DNA of 64,000 bases from Burhinus oedicnemus (GCA_008921705.1 VFFE01007013.1:770722-834721), one strand, 5' to 3'; numbered from the stretch's first letter, positions 38,220 to 52,593 are shown. Made by a program: numbers and translations. The notes: a model not told the origin generated them from the letters alone.

Positions 38220-40140
38220 TCCAGTTAGTGAGCCATTAATAAGAGCTCCTTGAATACAATGTTTCACCTAGTCTGCGTCTCCCTTGGTGGCTTATGAAAA
38301 TGTCAAAGGAGACAGTATTACAAGACTTGCTCTGCTCAAACTGTATGACATTTATTGCGTCTCTACTATCCACTAGGCATGTATCCTGTTACAGGAGAGC
38401 TGATTGGTTTGATGTGACTTGTACTTGTCTTTTAGCCTAATTTAATTTATTCCTGTAAAATGCTAACCTTTCCATTTAGTAGCATTACACTCCTCCTCCC
38501 TCCAGTTTACATTAAGCCTTCTGCTTAAAACTTCCCATCTCTCAGTATTTGTTTTAGCTTTCAGTGCTTTCCTGTTCAAATACTAGTCTTCCCATCATAT
38601 TTCTGAGTTGTGGGGTTTTTTTGTTTGTTTTTTTTGGTAGGGATTGACTTTGTCTCATGTTAGTATGTTGAAAGCATTTGTTACTTGCAGAGTTATACTA
38701 GAATATGAGCTTCGTCTCTTTGTGAGGAGACCTCAATGCGATATATCTTCATCTTTGTTCTCGACCCTAAAAAAAGACAAAACTCTCAAAATTTAAAGCT
38801 ATACATGTGATACTTGATCTTGCTGGAGAGTATCCTTGTTATTTTTTAATGTTTTTATCAGTCATAATCAGTAATAATTCAAAGCCTGCAGTCCTTGCCA
38901 ACATAGGCAGAATCCCACTAGTGTCCTTGTGAATTTTGCCTTAAAAAATGAACAAGCAATATGTCAGGATTTCTGTCTTAAGACAGTAGCTGAGTGGTCA
39001 GTTGGGCAGAGTGCCATTCAGGTTGTCAACCCCAAGTTTCTCTCCCCGCTCAAGTCACAGAGCTGTCTGCAATTACTGCTACTTAAAGGGCTTGGCCAGC
39101 TGTGGGATGCTGAACGCTCAAAAATCCCATTAATTTGAGAGCGAATTGTCGCGCTTGGCCTTTCTCTGGACTAGGCTATATATGCTTCTAGCTGGATTGC
39201 TCCAGAGACCTGGCAAAGAGTCTGGAGGGCATTTTCCTAGGCTGTTACACAATGTTTTGCTCACAAATATGCAGAATATTCCCAAAGGACTAAATGTTGT
39301 TAGTAACATGACACACCCTCCCACCCACCCCCAAAGAATAATGTCTATTAAACCCTTTTTAATTTGTTATGGTATTATAGATCCTGAATAGTGCATACTC
39401 ACAAAACTGTTGTGAAGCCACTGTCCTATCCCATTTCTCCCTAAGAGGCCTTTGATGCTCTTGGTCCTATTCCGTGGCTCACCAGTGTTATTCAAGTCAT
39501 TATTTAGGCTTTGCAAAACCTGCCCTCAGGCTTTCAGCTTCTTTGAACATGCCTCAGCTTTTCCAGTCTTGGAGTCCTTTCTTCATACTCTGTACCATGG
39601 AAGACTGTTGTGAAACATTTTCTGCATTCTTGCCCCTTCGAGGGCTTCCATATTGAAATGTTCTCCAAACCGCTTTGTTTGACTATAAAGCTCAAATCTT
39701 CTGAAAGCTTTGAATTTATAGACTCAAGGGGAAAACCAAGTAGGACCTTAAAGGGGATCATCCTCTGCAGAGTTTATGAAACAGCAGGCTTTTGGGATGG
39801 TTTAGTAAAAAACCAGATTTTCAGTTAAATGTTTGTTTTAAATGAAGTGTATGCCTCTCATGACAATTGCAATAATTCATTGAAAAATAGTATGTTTCCA
39901 GTGTCATCTTATTTTTGGCTTTTAGACAAATATATTTGAAGACATTTTTGAGAAAAATTGACATTCTGCACAGCTTCTACTTTTTTCATCAGACCTAGTA
40001 TTGAGGTCTTGGTAAGAGTGAGAAAAAGAGAGTGGCATTTTAGAGAAAAAAAAAAAATATTGCGTAGCTGAAAGTTTTTTTTTTAGTGGGAAAGGAGGTG
40101 AGGCAATGGATGGTTAGGAAGAAGAGCTTGCAGTTTGACT

Positions 40141-40166
40141 TGTTTCAGCCACGGAAGGCTGAAACA
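40141..40166. repeat. 10-bp perfect stem-loop
   Basis: TGTTTCAGCC (40,141-40,150) and GGCTGAAACA (40,157-40,166) are exact reverse complements around the 6-nt loop ACGGAA. No T run directly follows and no gene end is recognisable nearby, so no function is assigned. Confidence 0.7.
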
Positions 40167-40620
40167 TGAGGGAGCCTTCTTCAGCTGGAATGCTTGTTAA
40201 AAAGACTAGGGATTAGCTTAATTGGAATAAAGGCTGGAGTACTGCATTAGCTTTTCAGTGGTAAAAATAAAGTACATCTCATGTTTATCCTTAGTGTTTA
40301 TTTTCTCCTCTGCATTTCCCTCCCTTCCCAAAACAAAACTAAATACAGTGGATGAAAGCAGAATTTACCTTTAAAATCTGATTTGATGGAAGGATCTTCT
40401 GAATAAAAAACGTTGAGGCTGTTGGTCCCTTTCTCTTTACATATTTAGTGGTACAGGATGCATGAGTATAAATGCTGGGCAGCTGGGAGCTGTTTATTTT
40501 TGGACAACTGGAAGCTCTTTGAAAACTGCAGGAGTAGATATGTTTCTGAAGTTTTATTTCATTGTTTAGCTTTCTGTCATCCAGAAGTGCAGTGTTTACT
40601 TAAACGTTATACAAGCTCAG

Positions 40621-40652
40621 TGTTGTAAATTAACAAGTACTGTTGTAAATTA
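40621..40652. repeat. 12-bp direct repeat, 20-bp spacing
   Basis: TGTTGTAAATTA occurs at 40,621-40,632 and again at 40,641-40,652, a repeat with a 20-bp period. It is probably a local duplication with later divergence after the second copy. Confidence 0.6.
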
Positions 40653-43600
40653 GGAGTCTTGGCTTTAAACTGTTGGACTTAATGTTATAATTGAAAACAG
40701 CTCTACAGTGCTCAGCTGTTGAGTCCTAACTTTGTAGAAATACCTTGGTTTCAGAATGCAACATTCCCAGGCAGTTCCGAAAGTGTATTGAGTTAAATCT
40801 GAGCTGTACATTTGCATTTTTGTGATCAAATGAAACCTGCCACATAAATCTGAGAAATCCACGCAATCCAGGGTTTGAGGCTAGCAATGCATGCCCTCTT
40901 TTGGGGGCATGGCTCCTGTGTAGCTCCTACGTAAGGTCTTGTTATTAAATGTGTGCACAGTCCCAAGAATTAGATTTTAATCTACATGGCATAATTAAGA
41001 TTGCTTTTTCTTTCTGAAGGAAAATTTTTCACATTGGCGTTCATATTTCAGGTTGTATTTCTCCCTCATGCTGCATGAAAAGACAGTCACAATAAGAGAT
41101 GGAAGCTCAGAGCAAGATACAGGAATATGTTGGGTGTAAGGTAGCTCTATGAGTGCCCTAAATGAGAGTTGAGCTATCCCAAATAGATGCGTTTTGGAGA
41201 TGAGATGTGATGGAGTAGAAGGAACACAAACAAGTCAGGACATTAATACTGTTTCAAAGAGTACAACTGGAGGCAGAATCAAATAGGTAAGAAGAGGCAA
41301 AGCAAAGCATAAAAGTAAAAAACAATTTGGGAAGATCTTAATAGGTAGGAAAGACTTCAGTGTGCATTCTTCATATGATGATCTCTGTTCTCACTTCCCT
41401 TTACAAAAGAATGTATACCTTTTACCCATATCTGGTGGAAGTATTTAATTAAGAGGATAGCAGAGCATGAACAATGGGAGTGGAAATGACTGAGCAGTAA
41501 TAGGACAGATGTTTATCATATGGAGATCCTTACTGCAGAGTAGGCTACGTCTTTTCTGTAAAAATAGGAGATTTCAATTAAGAAATATAAGTTAGAGGTT
41601 GCTTTAAATAATATTGCCTCAGTGATGGTTTTCCACTCCTCACCAAAGTAGTAGGAAAAAAATGAATCCATTAAAAAGGCAAAGCCCTTCTCTTAAAAGG
41701 TCACTGAGGTAGGTAAAAAGTGTCCATTGATGGATCCTGCCAGGAAGGAGCTCCTATAGACATCAGATTCGGTGAGGGTTAATAGTCAACAGTTAATAAG
41801 ATTTTAATTCATCACTTTAGTGAATGGAATTCAAATTTTCCCTTGTCAGTTCTCCAGTCTACAGCTGAGAATAATCCTCTCGTCTCAGGCATTAAGCATG
41901 AGGCATCACTCCATACCCAAGATATTTAAAAAAGTAAACAAATGTGTTCCTTGTTTCCCTCCCTATTATGCTACAGAGTTAGATTTTGAGGTTACTGACT
42001 TTGGGGAGGGATGGTAGGAAGGGAACATGCCGTGTGTTGCTTTTTTTGGTTAAAGAGATGGCTCATGCATTTTACCTCCAATTCCTGAAGAGCTGAGTTC
42101 CCACAGTTGCGTACATCCTGTCCTAAGCTGGGGCTAAGCTCTGGGCAAAATTGCTGGGATTGCTAGTGTTGCAATTTCACAAATCATGAGACAAAGCTAG
42201 CTCTGATCTTATATAACTCAGAGAGGGTTGCAATGATTTGGAAATGAACTGCATTCAAAATCCAGGAGAAGGTAACAAAGGGAGAGCAATGGGAGAAAAG
42301 AATGGAAGAAACAACATGGGGATGATAAACTCCTTTTCTCCCTTCTACCCAGTATTCTCCAATCAGTATCTGGTCCTGCATGGGAGTTTTTACTGTCTTG
42401 CAGTACTATGCTGTACTATGTTGTCTGTCCTGAAATGCAAATATTTCTACTTTTTCAAAATAACAAAGACATGCCCATACTAAGCATTAGTAGATAACAG
42501 AAACCTAGTGACATATACCAGCAAATTTTGATCTCAAGCTTGGAAAACTACAAGTGCTTCTGTATGTTGCAAATGTGTGCAACAATTCATTTTTGTTTTC
42601 TGATACATGAAATTACAGAGGCAGTTGCTGTGCTGTTTTTCTGTTTGTACATTTAAAAACAACCAGTTTACCTACATGCATAGCAGAACATGCCATGTGG
42701 TGTCACTTCTGGTTTTCCTCCTCCCTGTTAGGAAAGATGGTATGTTCCCCAGTTGCCTCCTGCTTTCCTCTCTACAAAAGCTCTCAGCTCCCATCCTATA
42801 CCTTGGAGCCGGATGTGGCTGAGGCCAAAACCACGAAGGGTGATTTCGCAACTTGGAATTTCCCCATGGCTATTGTGTCCATCTCCTAAGTATAGCAGAA
42901 GAAGTGTTTTTCTCTGCAATTGCTTTTGTTAAGGGCTGATTTTAAATGGTGAACATTGCTGCTGTAAACTCAGCTTCATGACATTGAAATGATGCCCCAC
43001 GATTTGATTGCCAAGCAACTTCTCGCTGCTTTGGCTTTTGCCAAGAGTTTTTTGTGTCATGTATTCAGGAGACTAAGACGATCTATGTGAGCCCCTGTAC
43101 ACTATCCATTGTTCCATGGCAAATAAGTGCTTGTTAAACCACAAGTGCCTCTGTTAGAATGAAGTTGAACGTGGAATTATGAGGCAGTATTTACATGACT
43201 TCTTAATGTGAATGAATCTGTTGGTGACTTTATTCCGATACCAAATAAAGTCAAGACCTCTCAAATGTTAGTCTTTGCATAGAAACAGACCTTTTTACAT
43301 TAGATTGTAGAGGCTTCAGTGTTAGATTCTTGCAAATAAGAAGGCAAAAGCATTTTAAAGATTAGAAGAAACATGCACCTTTTTTCCAGCCCCTGTTTAA
43401 ATAGGCTTCTTACTAAGAAAAATGATATAATTCTTGGCCTCATTAGAAGGAATTCTAGTCAAGACATTCTATTTTAGCAGCCAAGTTTAAAAAAAAAAAA
43501 GTTTAATGCTCGGTATTTAAATAATGTGCTTACTGTTGGTGAAATTGTTCCTTCGCTACAGCAGGCTCCAAAATTGTTCCTAACACTATCCTGGCAAAAA

Positions 43601-46600
43601 CTAGCACTCAGGTATGGTCAGTTCTGCTGCAAGGCTAACACATGTTAAGAAATGCATTTAAACATTTTTCCTGCCTCATTTTTTCTTCTGTAACGGATTA
43701 AATGTAGTATTAGTCTATACATGCAGCTGTGACTGGGATCTGATATAAGAAAGCATGTAATCAGAGTTGCTACCAGGGTGAGGAACCATCACTGACAATC
43801 ACCTCTTGAAGTCAGAGCTGTGAATTTTTATCTTTCAATGTATCTTGAGTGATTCCTAGGCAGTGCTAAACTTCAGACCTTCACAGCACTCCCAGCTCTG
43901 CTTTCAGTGGTATTAATGGGACTTGATTTATCAACGGGAAACAAGTATTTATCTTGCTGAGAGCCTGTGATAACAGACAGCCTTCCCTGTGCCATCCATT
44001 GCTTGTCCTTCTAACTCTGGCCATTTGTTCCTATCCCATGCTGGCCCACGGAACTGCTGATGCTGCTGTCATGTGGCATGGCAAATGGGATCTCTGGCCC
44101 GCTCTGGGTTAAAATAACCCTTTTGGCTTTCATTTATGTAAGATTATTTTTGTAAATATTTGTGCATGTTTGTGTTTGTATAAGATTAATTCCTTCTTCT
44201 GGTTTTCCATGTGGTCCTATGGATAGCTGAACCAACTCAGCTAAGAGGTGGCATGGAAAGAAGGGAACAAGAGGAAAGAGTTGCCTAAGGTGGCCCTGAT
44301 GCTGACAAATGAAAGGCTGGAACTGGAGCTTTGGTGTATAGGTCTATAGCACCTTGGCTTTGGTGGCAGAGCCAATTTCCTTGTTCTTGCTTTGTCCCAC
44401 CAACGTTCAGCAACTTTCCCTTACCTCATGTGCAATCTGAGCTTATGTCCTAGGGTCAGTAATGACATTGCTACTGTGCTTGTGGGCTTTAAAGTAGAGC
44501 ATATAAAACATATAAAATGGTCTACATTCTTATGACTTTTTATATGTCAATTCCCTGTCTTAAATGAAACTCTTATAAGTATTGGAATTTAAGGGGAAAA
44601 ATACTCGAGCTTCCTCAGTATTATGTGTCTAGCAGTCATCTTTCTAGCTCTATTTGTCTTGCATATCCATGATTTTACATGACAAACTAGAAAATAAATG
44701 CATGCTTCGTCTGCACTAAGGAGAGCAGCAGAACATAACCTGAGCTATAAGATGTGGTCTAGCCTTTGCTGCATGGAGCTCTTCAAGAACTGATTTACCC
44801 TGTACTGCCCCAAGAAATTTGCACTCTCCTGCCTACACCCTATGCTTAGCTTGTACTACAGGGCTAAATATTGACCTTATCCATTTCCGCTCTTTGTCAG
44901 GCTTTGTTTATGGCTCAGGAGCAGCTCATGGAGGGTGGAGGAGCTTACATTTCTTCACGCTTGTATTAGCCATTGGCTCTAGATCAAGAAATATGTGAGC
45001 AACATATGATCAATTGCAGACCTGTAAGTTCACGTCGCTTCCACTGACATTTTTCCATTTAAACTCTTAATTCTCCCTCTTGTGACCTCAAAATAGTGAT
45101 TTATCGTAATCTGCCAGTATTTGAACACTTCTGTTGTAACAGACAGAGATTTGTGAATGTCCAGGGCCTAGATGATCTCAAGCCAGGTCAGCAGATCCCA
45201 GTCTCCCAGATCCTTGAATGTGAACTTTAGGGATTATTTTTACAAAAGGGACCATTCAATTCAGTGAAAGCTGACTCTATTTTCATGGTTACAGGCTGGG
45301 ATTTGTGCCTTTATTGAGCTGCGTAGCAAGCAGAGTGTGTGGAAACTCCCACTGAATAAGCCAGCGTGAAGGACAAGGGAGGCCTACACTCCAGCACACA
45401 GGACACCGATCCGACACAGTCAGTTCTCTCTCCTGTGCCTATTTTATAATAACCTGAACCATATTATGCCTGGTGATTTGTTAAATTTGTATTCAAATTT
45501 GAGTCGAAACCTGAAACTGTGGCCAGACTAGAGTCACCTGGAGTTTTACTTTTGACTTCAAAGGGTCACACTTTTTATCTAGGTCTACAATTGCATGAGC
45601 GATTTGAAGGAACACTTTTTCAGCTCCTCTGCAGAGACAGATCTATTTGATGTACAGCTCACTGCCATGGCAGCAGAATCTTTGCTGTATGAGATTTCTG
45701 TGCTCCTCTTGCTTATTCCTTCTCCTGAAGTCATAAATCTCTGTTTAGGGCACCAAAATCCTTCTCCGCAACAGCTGGTATTGATTTTAAAGATGCTTCA
45801 GGTAAAGAAAAAAAATCAGTGAAAGGAATATAATTCCTGTTGGCAGGCATTTTTCCCTAGATATTAAAGAAAGAGAAGTGGATCTTTTCCTCTCTGTCAT
45901 GCTTGTTTGTTAGAAGAAAAAACATGCAAGAAATCTCACCCCCATCTCCAGAACAGGGACCAGAGACACTTGCCATCACCGCTCCATCCTGCAGTGCAAA
46001 AGCCTCTCTGGGGAACATAGGAGAGGTACGAGAACTGCAGAAAAACGTAGTGGGAGAGGGATGCGGGACTCCTGTAAGGAATGATAGGGTAGGTCCCTTT
46101 TTATGTAAGTTTTAAAAGTCACTTAGAGTAACTTAGAAAAATGCGGTCCCCCTGCAATCTCTGTGGCTGAAATTCCTAACTGTGCAAATAGGCAGGATAC
46201 TTAACAACTTTTCTTCTTCCTTCCTCTACTCCCCAGATTGTTCTGGAGGCCCTGGCTGTTCTCTTAGCTCAAATAATGTTTGACAGTTCAGTAATAAGAC
46301 AAAAGGTGACCTTCTTTTTTTGTCTTTTTTAATCCAGATAATTTAATACAATAAAGAAGTAGAGACATCAAAGCAAAGAAACTATATACTTTGTACAAAG
46401 TATTGGGAATCTGTTCTCTTTTCAGAATTTTGACATGTGCTATGTAGTGTGGTTACAGCTATTAAGAAAATACAGACATCTTTCCATGCAGTCCTTTTGC
46501 TATTTAAAACAATCATGTGAAATCTGTTTTGATGCTGCACAGAGACACATACAGCTTTATTACTGGCTTTCAGTGAAGGTGGGTAGAATATGTTGGCCTT

Positions 46601-48562
46601 GTACTTCATTAGAGCAAGAGCAGGGCAGTTAATTCTGAATGAGACATAGATTAGATTTATGACACAGTACAAGTTTTGTGTATGTAGACTGCTTTCTTGT
46701 TCCGTCTTCAGAGCTCTGCTTAACTTCTTTTGAAGCATGTTTGATTGTCACTTATTGCCTGGGAGGGTGTTTTCAGAGTTTTCCCTCTCCTACAGCGTAA
46801 AACTTATGTAGGACTGCTATTGAAACCTAATATAGACATGTACAGGATCTGCCCTTATGATCTCGCTTACCTAGAGGGCAGTGTGTGAGCCTGTGCCAGC
46901 ATCATCTCTAATCAGCACAACAGTTCCTGAAAGAGTTGATGGAGGGAACAAAGGTTCTAACGTTTCTCTAAACTTTTCAGAAAATTTCTCTTTTACGGAC
47001 CAGGTGATGGTCCATAAGACGCTCAAATCCCTATCTACCCTCAAGCAGTTAAAATACATAGAGACCTGACCACAGCAGGCAACATCTCAGGAGGAGGGGG
47101 AGAGCTGTAAGTTATGTCTTCTACTGGGACTCTAAATGTAACCTTATTTTTGCTCTCCTCCAATGTCTTTATGTCAGAGCTGTGGAAAGACTTTCTTGAA
47201 GGTAGGGTGAGCTGCAGGGGCTCAGTAGCTCTGAAACCTACATGCACAATTCTTTAAGTTGGGGCATGGACAAAACCCATGGTCATACAGAGAAAAGTGT
47301 CTAGCTTGGTTTTTTTTGAAAGTTAAGTCCAAGTTCTCCTAGCTGCCAAGAAGATCATGGTTACTGGGCTCAGGGTATTTTGATAACTATCATCCCTAAA
47401 AGTCTTTTACAGTAGTGGGGAGATGGTGCTAGCAGATTACTAAACATTAAATTAATGAGAAGGGCTGGGCTACAAGGTTTTAGATGGTGGAAAGATGAAT
47501 GGTAGTTGCTGTGCTGTTTTATTTAGAAGTTTATAAATTAATTATTTTGCCATATTATGTTACCTGATTGCAGGTTTACGTGGGATTATTGTCCTGAGTA
47601 AAGCCTTATTACCATGGGAAGAATATTTTCACATAGAGTTAATAAGGAGAAAGCAACAAATTCCAAAGCTCTGTTTCTCGCTTACGTGGGAAGGTGAGAC
47701 AGCAAGACTGATTTTAAAAATAAATACATATTTGTAAAAATGATGTGTGTGTACACCAGGTCAAGGGTCTCTTGGCAAGATTTCCAAATGCACTGAGTTA
47801 TCTTAGGATCATGAACTTTCTAGTTTGGTAGGGACACCTAGGTAGGGAAATTCAGCAGACCACTCTCAATAGAGGAGATGGTCTTCATTCCTCCCAAATA
47901 TAAATGTAGTTGTGCCTCCTCTGACATATTCTGATCTCTGCTTCTGGGTGAAAGCTTTGGAAATAAACATTCATCCATTATGAATGCTTCTAATGTGAAC
48001 AGTAAAACTTTGTGGGTTTTTTCCTTTGGTTATGACCCATGATGGGCTACACAAAGAAAGGAAACCATATTTGGTAAAAATCAGGCTTTGTTGCTAACAA
48101 ATTGATTTTATTCATATAAATAATGTATTTTATTGCTATAAACTATTGGCCAAAGAGCCAGGCTAGACATTGGCTAAAGAGATAGGCATTCACCAACAAC
48201 AAAACTGTGAACCAGACCAAGGGGATATAAGCAAAGGAATGGGGTTGTTTTCGTCTTGAATCTTTAGATGGATTCCTGAGATTATTTAGTGCTCTTTTAG
48301 CCACTGAAGTTCCCACTGGAGTCTGATTTGTCTTCATCCGGTCCAGTCCAGGCATTGTTACTTAATCTTTTACATATTCCAAGATGCCACTTGGATTACT
48401 AACCAGACTCTGTTATGTTGTCAGCCATAATTTCCTCTGGAATAACTACCTTGCTGCATTCAGATAACCGTCTTCATATGAAGATCATTTGTTGTTGCCC
48501 AACATGGACAAATTCCAACTACTATTCCAATTGGGATGACGAGGTTTTCAGACAGCAGTAGT

Positions 48563-48586
48563 AACTCCTACGTAAACTCCTACGTA
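48563..48586. repeat. Perfect tandem duplication of a 12-mer
   Basis: AACTCCTACGTA is present twice back to back, with no mismatch. Each unit contains TACGTA, so two otherwise rare CpGs are kept. The lack of divergence suggests a fairly recent slippage duplication. Confidence 0.85.
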
Positions 48587-51053
48587 GAGGAGATAGACTT
48601 ACATTAAAAACATATTTATAATCTGTAGCTATTCCCTATGGAAAGGGGATTTTAGGACTGATGGGCCTCTTTAGGTAGGTGAGCCCATAAAATCAGGCTG
48701 AAATATGTTTAAACCACCAGCTAAGCACACAGCTGAAACTAGCATAGCTGAAGAAGGACTTCATGGAAGTGCACGGGTCAAGAGTTATTGGCTGGAAAAT
48801 ATGCCAAAGCCTAACGAATGGAAAATACATTTGCTATACTGCTTTTGGTTTTAAAAGCTGGTAGTATGGCAAAGTAGTGAGTGACAGTCACTTGTACTGC
48901 ATAACTTGGATACAACAGTTCCTCATTTGTCACAAAAAAATTCAATTAACATTTCAAAGAGGCATTTTATACTTTTCAGATGAGACTGACGTTCCAAATG
49001 TAATATTTAATCTGTATGTCAGCAGCTAATTTTCCTGATGTATTATGTAATTTTCCAAGCATATCTAGAGAAACGGGATTAGTACTAAACTTCTATTTTT
49101 TTGTTGTTTTTGCTTTAAGAATACCGATAGTGCAATTTTTATTAATTATGGAGAATGATAATCATTATCATAAAATAGAGCTCACATATTCCATGCATCT
49201 GTAACTTGTACAAAGTGAATAGGATGCTTCATTATTACCATTGGCAATAGCAACAGCAATTATTATTCTTTTCATATGAATCAGGCTTTGTGAGTATCAG
49301 GCCAAATACTATGTATTATGACAGAATAAGTCTCTTTAAGGATGTGGGTAATGATGCACTGGGGGGGGGCACAAACAAGTAAAAAGGAACTGTGGCAAGC
49401 TTTGAGTAATATTGCGTTTTAATCCAATCCTGTAAAGCTTTAAGCATATGTTAGACTTTCCTCACGTGAACAGTGAAGCTGTTGATTGAGACCTGAGTTA
49501 TCCAGCCAGAATTAGAGTGTTGCTTTAGAGTGAGAGCTGCCAGCCTGTGGCATAGAACGCACATGTGGCCCATGAAACATCTTGACGTATTTGATGAGGG
49601 CCCACTGAAGAGGAAAGCTAAATATCCACTAGCCAAGCATTAGCACGGCATAAACCTGCTGCAAGCACTGTCTCCTCAGCACCAGCGGGGTTCCTTTTCC
49701 AAATGGCTACTGCCTAAAAGTAGACAGATGATCCAGTCCAAAAGGGCATGATACAGAAGATCCTTGCTGAGGGCCTCATGCACGTTCAGAGACGTGCCTC
49801 AGTCTGCTTCACTCAGTGTGTAGGTAGAGAGAGCTTATTTCCAAAACACAGAAAAGCACATCCAAGCCATAAAAGTGATATCCCCAAGTGATATGAAAAC
49901 TCTTGTGAAAATGTTCTTTATACACTGAGCCTTTGATACTTAGCTGGAGAAACAGGACTTCTGTAGTTCCAAAGTCTAGCTTTGCTTTAAATGTTGCTTG
50001 CTGGACTAAGTATTTGTGTTCCCTAATTGAGGACATTTCGTTTTCTGTCCTCAAAACAGGGACTCACAGACAACTGCACGATTCAGAAGGCTTGAGCTCA
50101 AAACACGTTGAGTAACTTTGAGAGAAAATTAGCACACGGTAGTGTAAAGAAGCATCTTAAATGAGAGCAAGGTGCAGTTACTGTGTAGCTCACTAGAGGG
50201 CATGTGACCGTACTTTATAATCCCGAAGATAAGGAAATTCTGATTTTGGGGGGGGAAGGTGTACATCAGATATAGCTGCATTGCAAATAGAAAATGTTAG
50301 ACTTGCCCACTTATTTCAATTGCTCATTTGAGTACTTTGCTTGGAAAGGAAGTTTAGATTGGTCGTGTCATGTGCATATAGTTACTTTTCTTTACCAGAG
50401 AACTGAGGCAGAAGTATGCTCTTCAGTTTACTCTGAATTCATTTTATCCACTTCTTTGTACTTACAGTTTTTTCTTAATGTTTCTCCAGAAAAAAAATGT
50501 AGATACCGTACTGATCCCTTCTTATGGAAGCTGCCAGAATAAACAACTCAGATATTCGCTATAAATATTTCAGAATATCTAGCATTTCTATTTGTAACCA
50601 CTTAATCTTGTACACATGTTAAAGGAAATCAATTTTTAAAAACAATTATTTTAGATTTAAGTTTTCTGTAGGCAATAGAACCTAGAGGACCTGGTTATTT
50701 TTAATATATAAACTATTCCCCTACCTTGGAGTTTTAAAATATAGAGGCATTCGGGTCAGTTGTTTTCATCTGCTGTATAAACAACCCCTAAATCTCCTGA
50801 ATTTCCTAAGTATTTCCAGTTGCTTTCAATTTTGGGGTTAAAAAAAGGCATAATTCAACTAAATCTAGCAAAACCACTTTCCCCTTCATTTTTCTGTCGT
50901 GTCTCATATTATGCCTGAGTGCAAAGCCATTTATGGCATTTACAACTGTAACAACTTTGTATTTGCTGAAGTGAGAGGACACAGGTATAGTACTGATTGG
51001 TTAAGAATAGATGATGAATGAAATATGGCAGAAGACATTGCTTTGGGAGTCCT

Positions 51054-51130
51054 GGGCCAAATTCCAGTCTTCTTCACTTAGGTTTTGCTTTAGTTCAAAC
51101 TCTTACTGGTATAGACAGAACTTGGTTGAG
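51054..51130. repeat. Old interspersed repeat (GGGCCAAATTC type)
   Basis: The start, TGGGCCAAATTCCAGTCTTC, and the later block CAAACTCTTACTGGTATAGA resemble a decayed repeat of sauropsid genomes whose copies begin GGGCCAAATTCTG and end in the complementary CAGAATCTGGCCC. A copy with the complementary end lies at 59,930-60,012. The family name is unknown to me and the call rests on recalled pattern. Confidence 0.35.
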
Positions 51131-51599
51131 CAGTAGCCCATGTTTTTCCAAAGCATTGTTCTTTATCACGTCCTAGCTCCAAGAGCTACATCTAAAAGAG
51201 AGCAAAAAAGAAAAAAAAAATTCCAGAAATCCTCTTGGACTTGGCAATGAAGAGCCCTGCGGAGGGACCCTGTAATTTCATTGTGTGCTGAGGTTGTTTG
51301 TTGCATCTCCCATCCATGTCCAAAGAGGCAAGAAGTGAAATGTTTGTGTGGTCCGTGAGTGGCTGCTGAAACCTGCCAGCTCCTCTCCAGCATGCAAGTC
51401 AGTTGAAACACATCTGCTAATATTTTCTCCCTGACCATGTCACTGATCGTGGCATTGCTCTCTCTCTCTTTCATTTGTGTGCTCCGGGTACCGGTGTCTG
51501 GTTAGCATCCAGCCCCACCTGAGCTTCCACAGCTCTTCATCTCGCCTCCCACCCCTGACTCGTGCACTCTTATTTCTCTGAGCTTGCTCCTCTGCTCAG

Positions 51600-51658
51600 C
51601 CACTGAGTCACCCTGGATCTGCCTTCGCACAGCTCACAGGGCTTTTCTCTCCTGCACT
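51600..51658 (+). other. Exon-like 59-nt segment (speculative)
   Basis: A pyrimidine-rich tract ending TGCTCCTCTGCTCAG lies immediately before it and ACT/GTGAGT immediately after, so both splice-site types are present at a spacing typical of a small exon. Two of the three frames are open across the 59 nt. The peptide is not recognisable, and such pairs occur by chance every few kilobases. Confidence 0.12.
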
Positions 51659-52578
51659 GTGAGTATTCCCTTTGTGAACTGATAGCTGTGTGTTTTATGG
51701 GGGAAAACACATAGTGCATCTGTGCAGAGAATGTTAAAAACAGAGGAGAGATAAAGAGCTGCACTTTCAACATGTAATAGCTAAAAATTAGAGTAAGTTA
51801 TCGTCCTTAATGATTCCTCGAGGTTCTCTTTTGCAACAGTGCCTATAAAAAGCCTCTGAAAGGTAATATGCCTGAGGCAGAGAGGAGACTAGATAACACT
51901 ATGGCTCTAATTACAGTGCAAAAAGATGTGAAACATCAGTATATGAAAACTAGACATCAGTGGCTATATACTCCTCCCATACCCTTCATATGTCATTTTA
52001 AAGGGTCTCTGGTTTGGGCCAGAGCCTGTGGTGGTGCCTGCGCTGCAGAGGTGGCTTTGAAATGGTGAGGGCGGGCGTCAGTCTGGTGGTGGCAGCTGTC
52101 GGTCTAGGGCAAGCCACAAAGCCACTTGACGAGCAGGGCAGGTAAACCTGCTGTCTCCTGCAGCCGGCACCCAGCCGACTTGCTTAAAAATAGCTCTTGT
52201 AGCTCGATAGGACACTACTGGGTGTTCGCTCAGTCACATCCACTGCCGGAGAAAGGATGTGAAGCTGGCCGGTGCTGCCGGGTGGCATAGGAGCAGCAAC
52301 ATGAATTAAAAATCTGGGGACAGTTGTCGTAAGAGCCTCTGTGAAGCTCATTTGTCATTTGACAAAAGTCCCTGGGTACATTCTCCGTCTCATCTGCAGT
52401 AAGGCAGAAAACAGCTGGGGTTAAGCTGACGCACTTCAAAATCGTACTTTAAGTCAAATAGTTACATTAATGAGGGACTGATACCAACCATCCCCCTAAA
52501 TTACCTCACATTCTGACTCGGTAAATGCAACAAACTTAACTCTGTCCAGCCATAATTAGAAAAAAACCAAAAGGGGGT

Positions 52579-52593
52579 AAAAAAAAAAAAAAA
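52579..52593. repeat. A15 homopolymer
   Basis: Fifteen consecutive A residues preceded by AAAAGGGGGT. I recognise no retroposon body upstream. Confidence 0.85.

Noticed and set aside
46382..46738. 118-codon minus-strand frame
   Set aside because: No recognisable motif, no splice or promoter context, and codon use like the surrounding AT-rich DNA.
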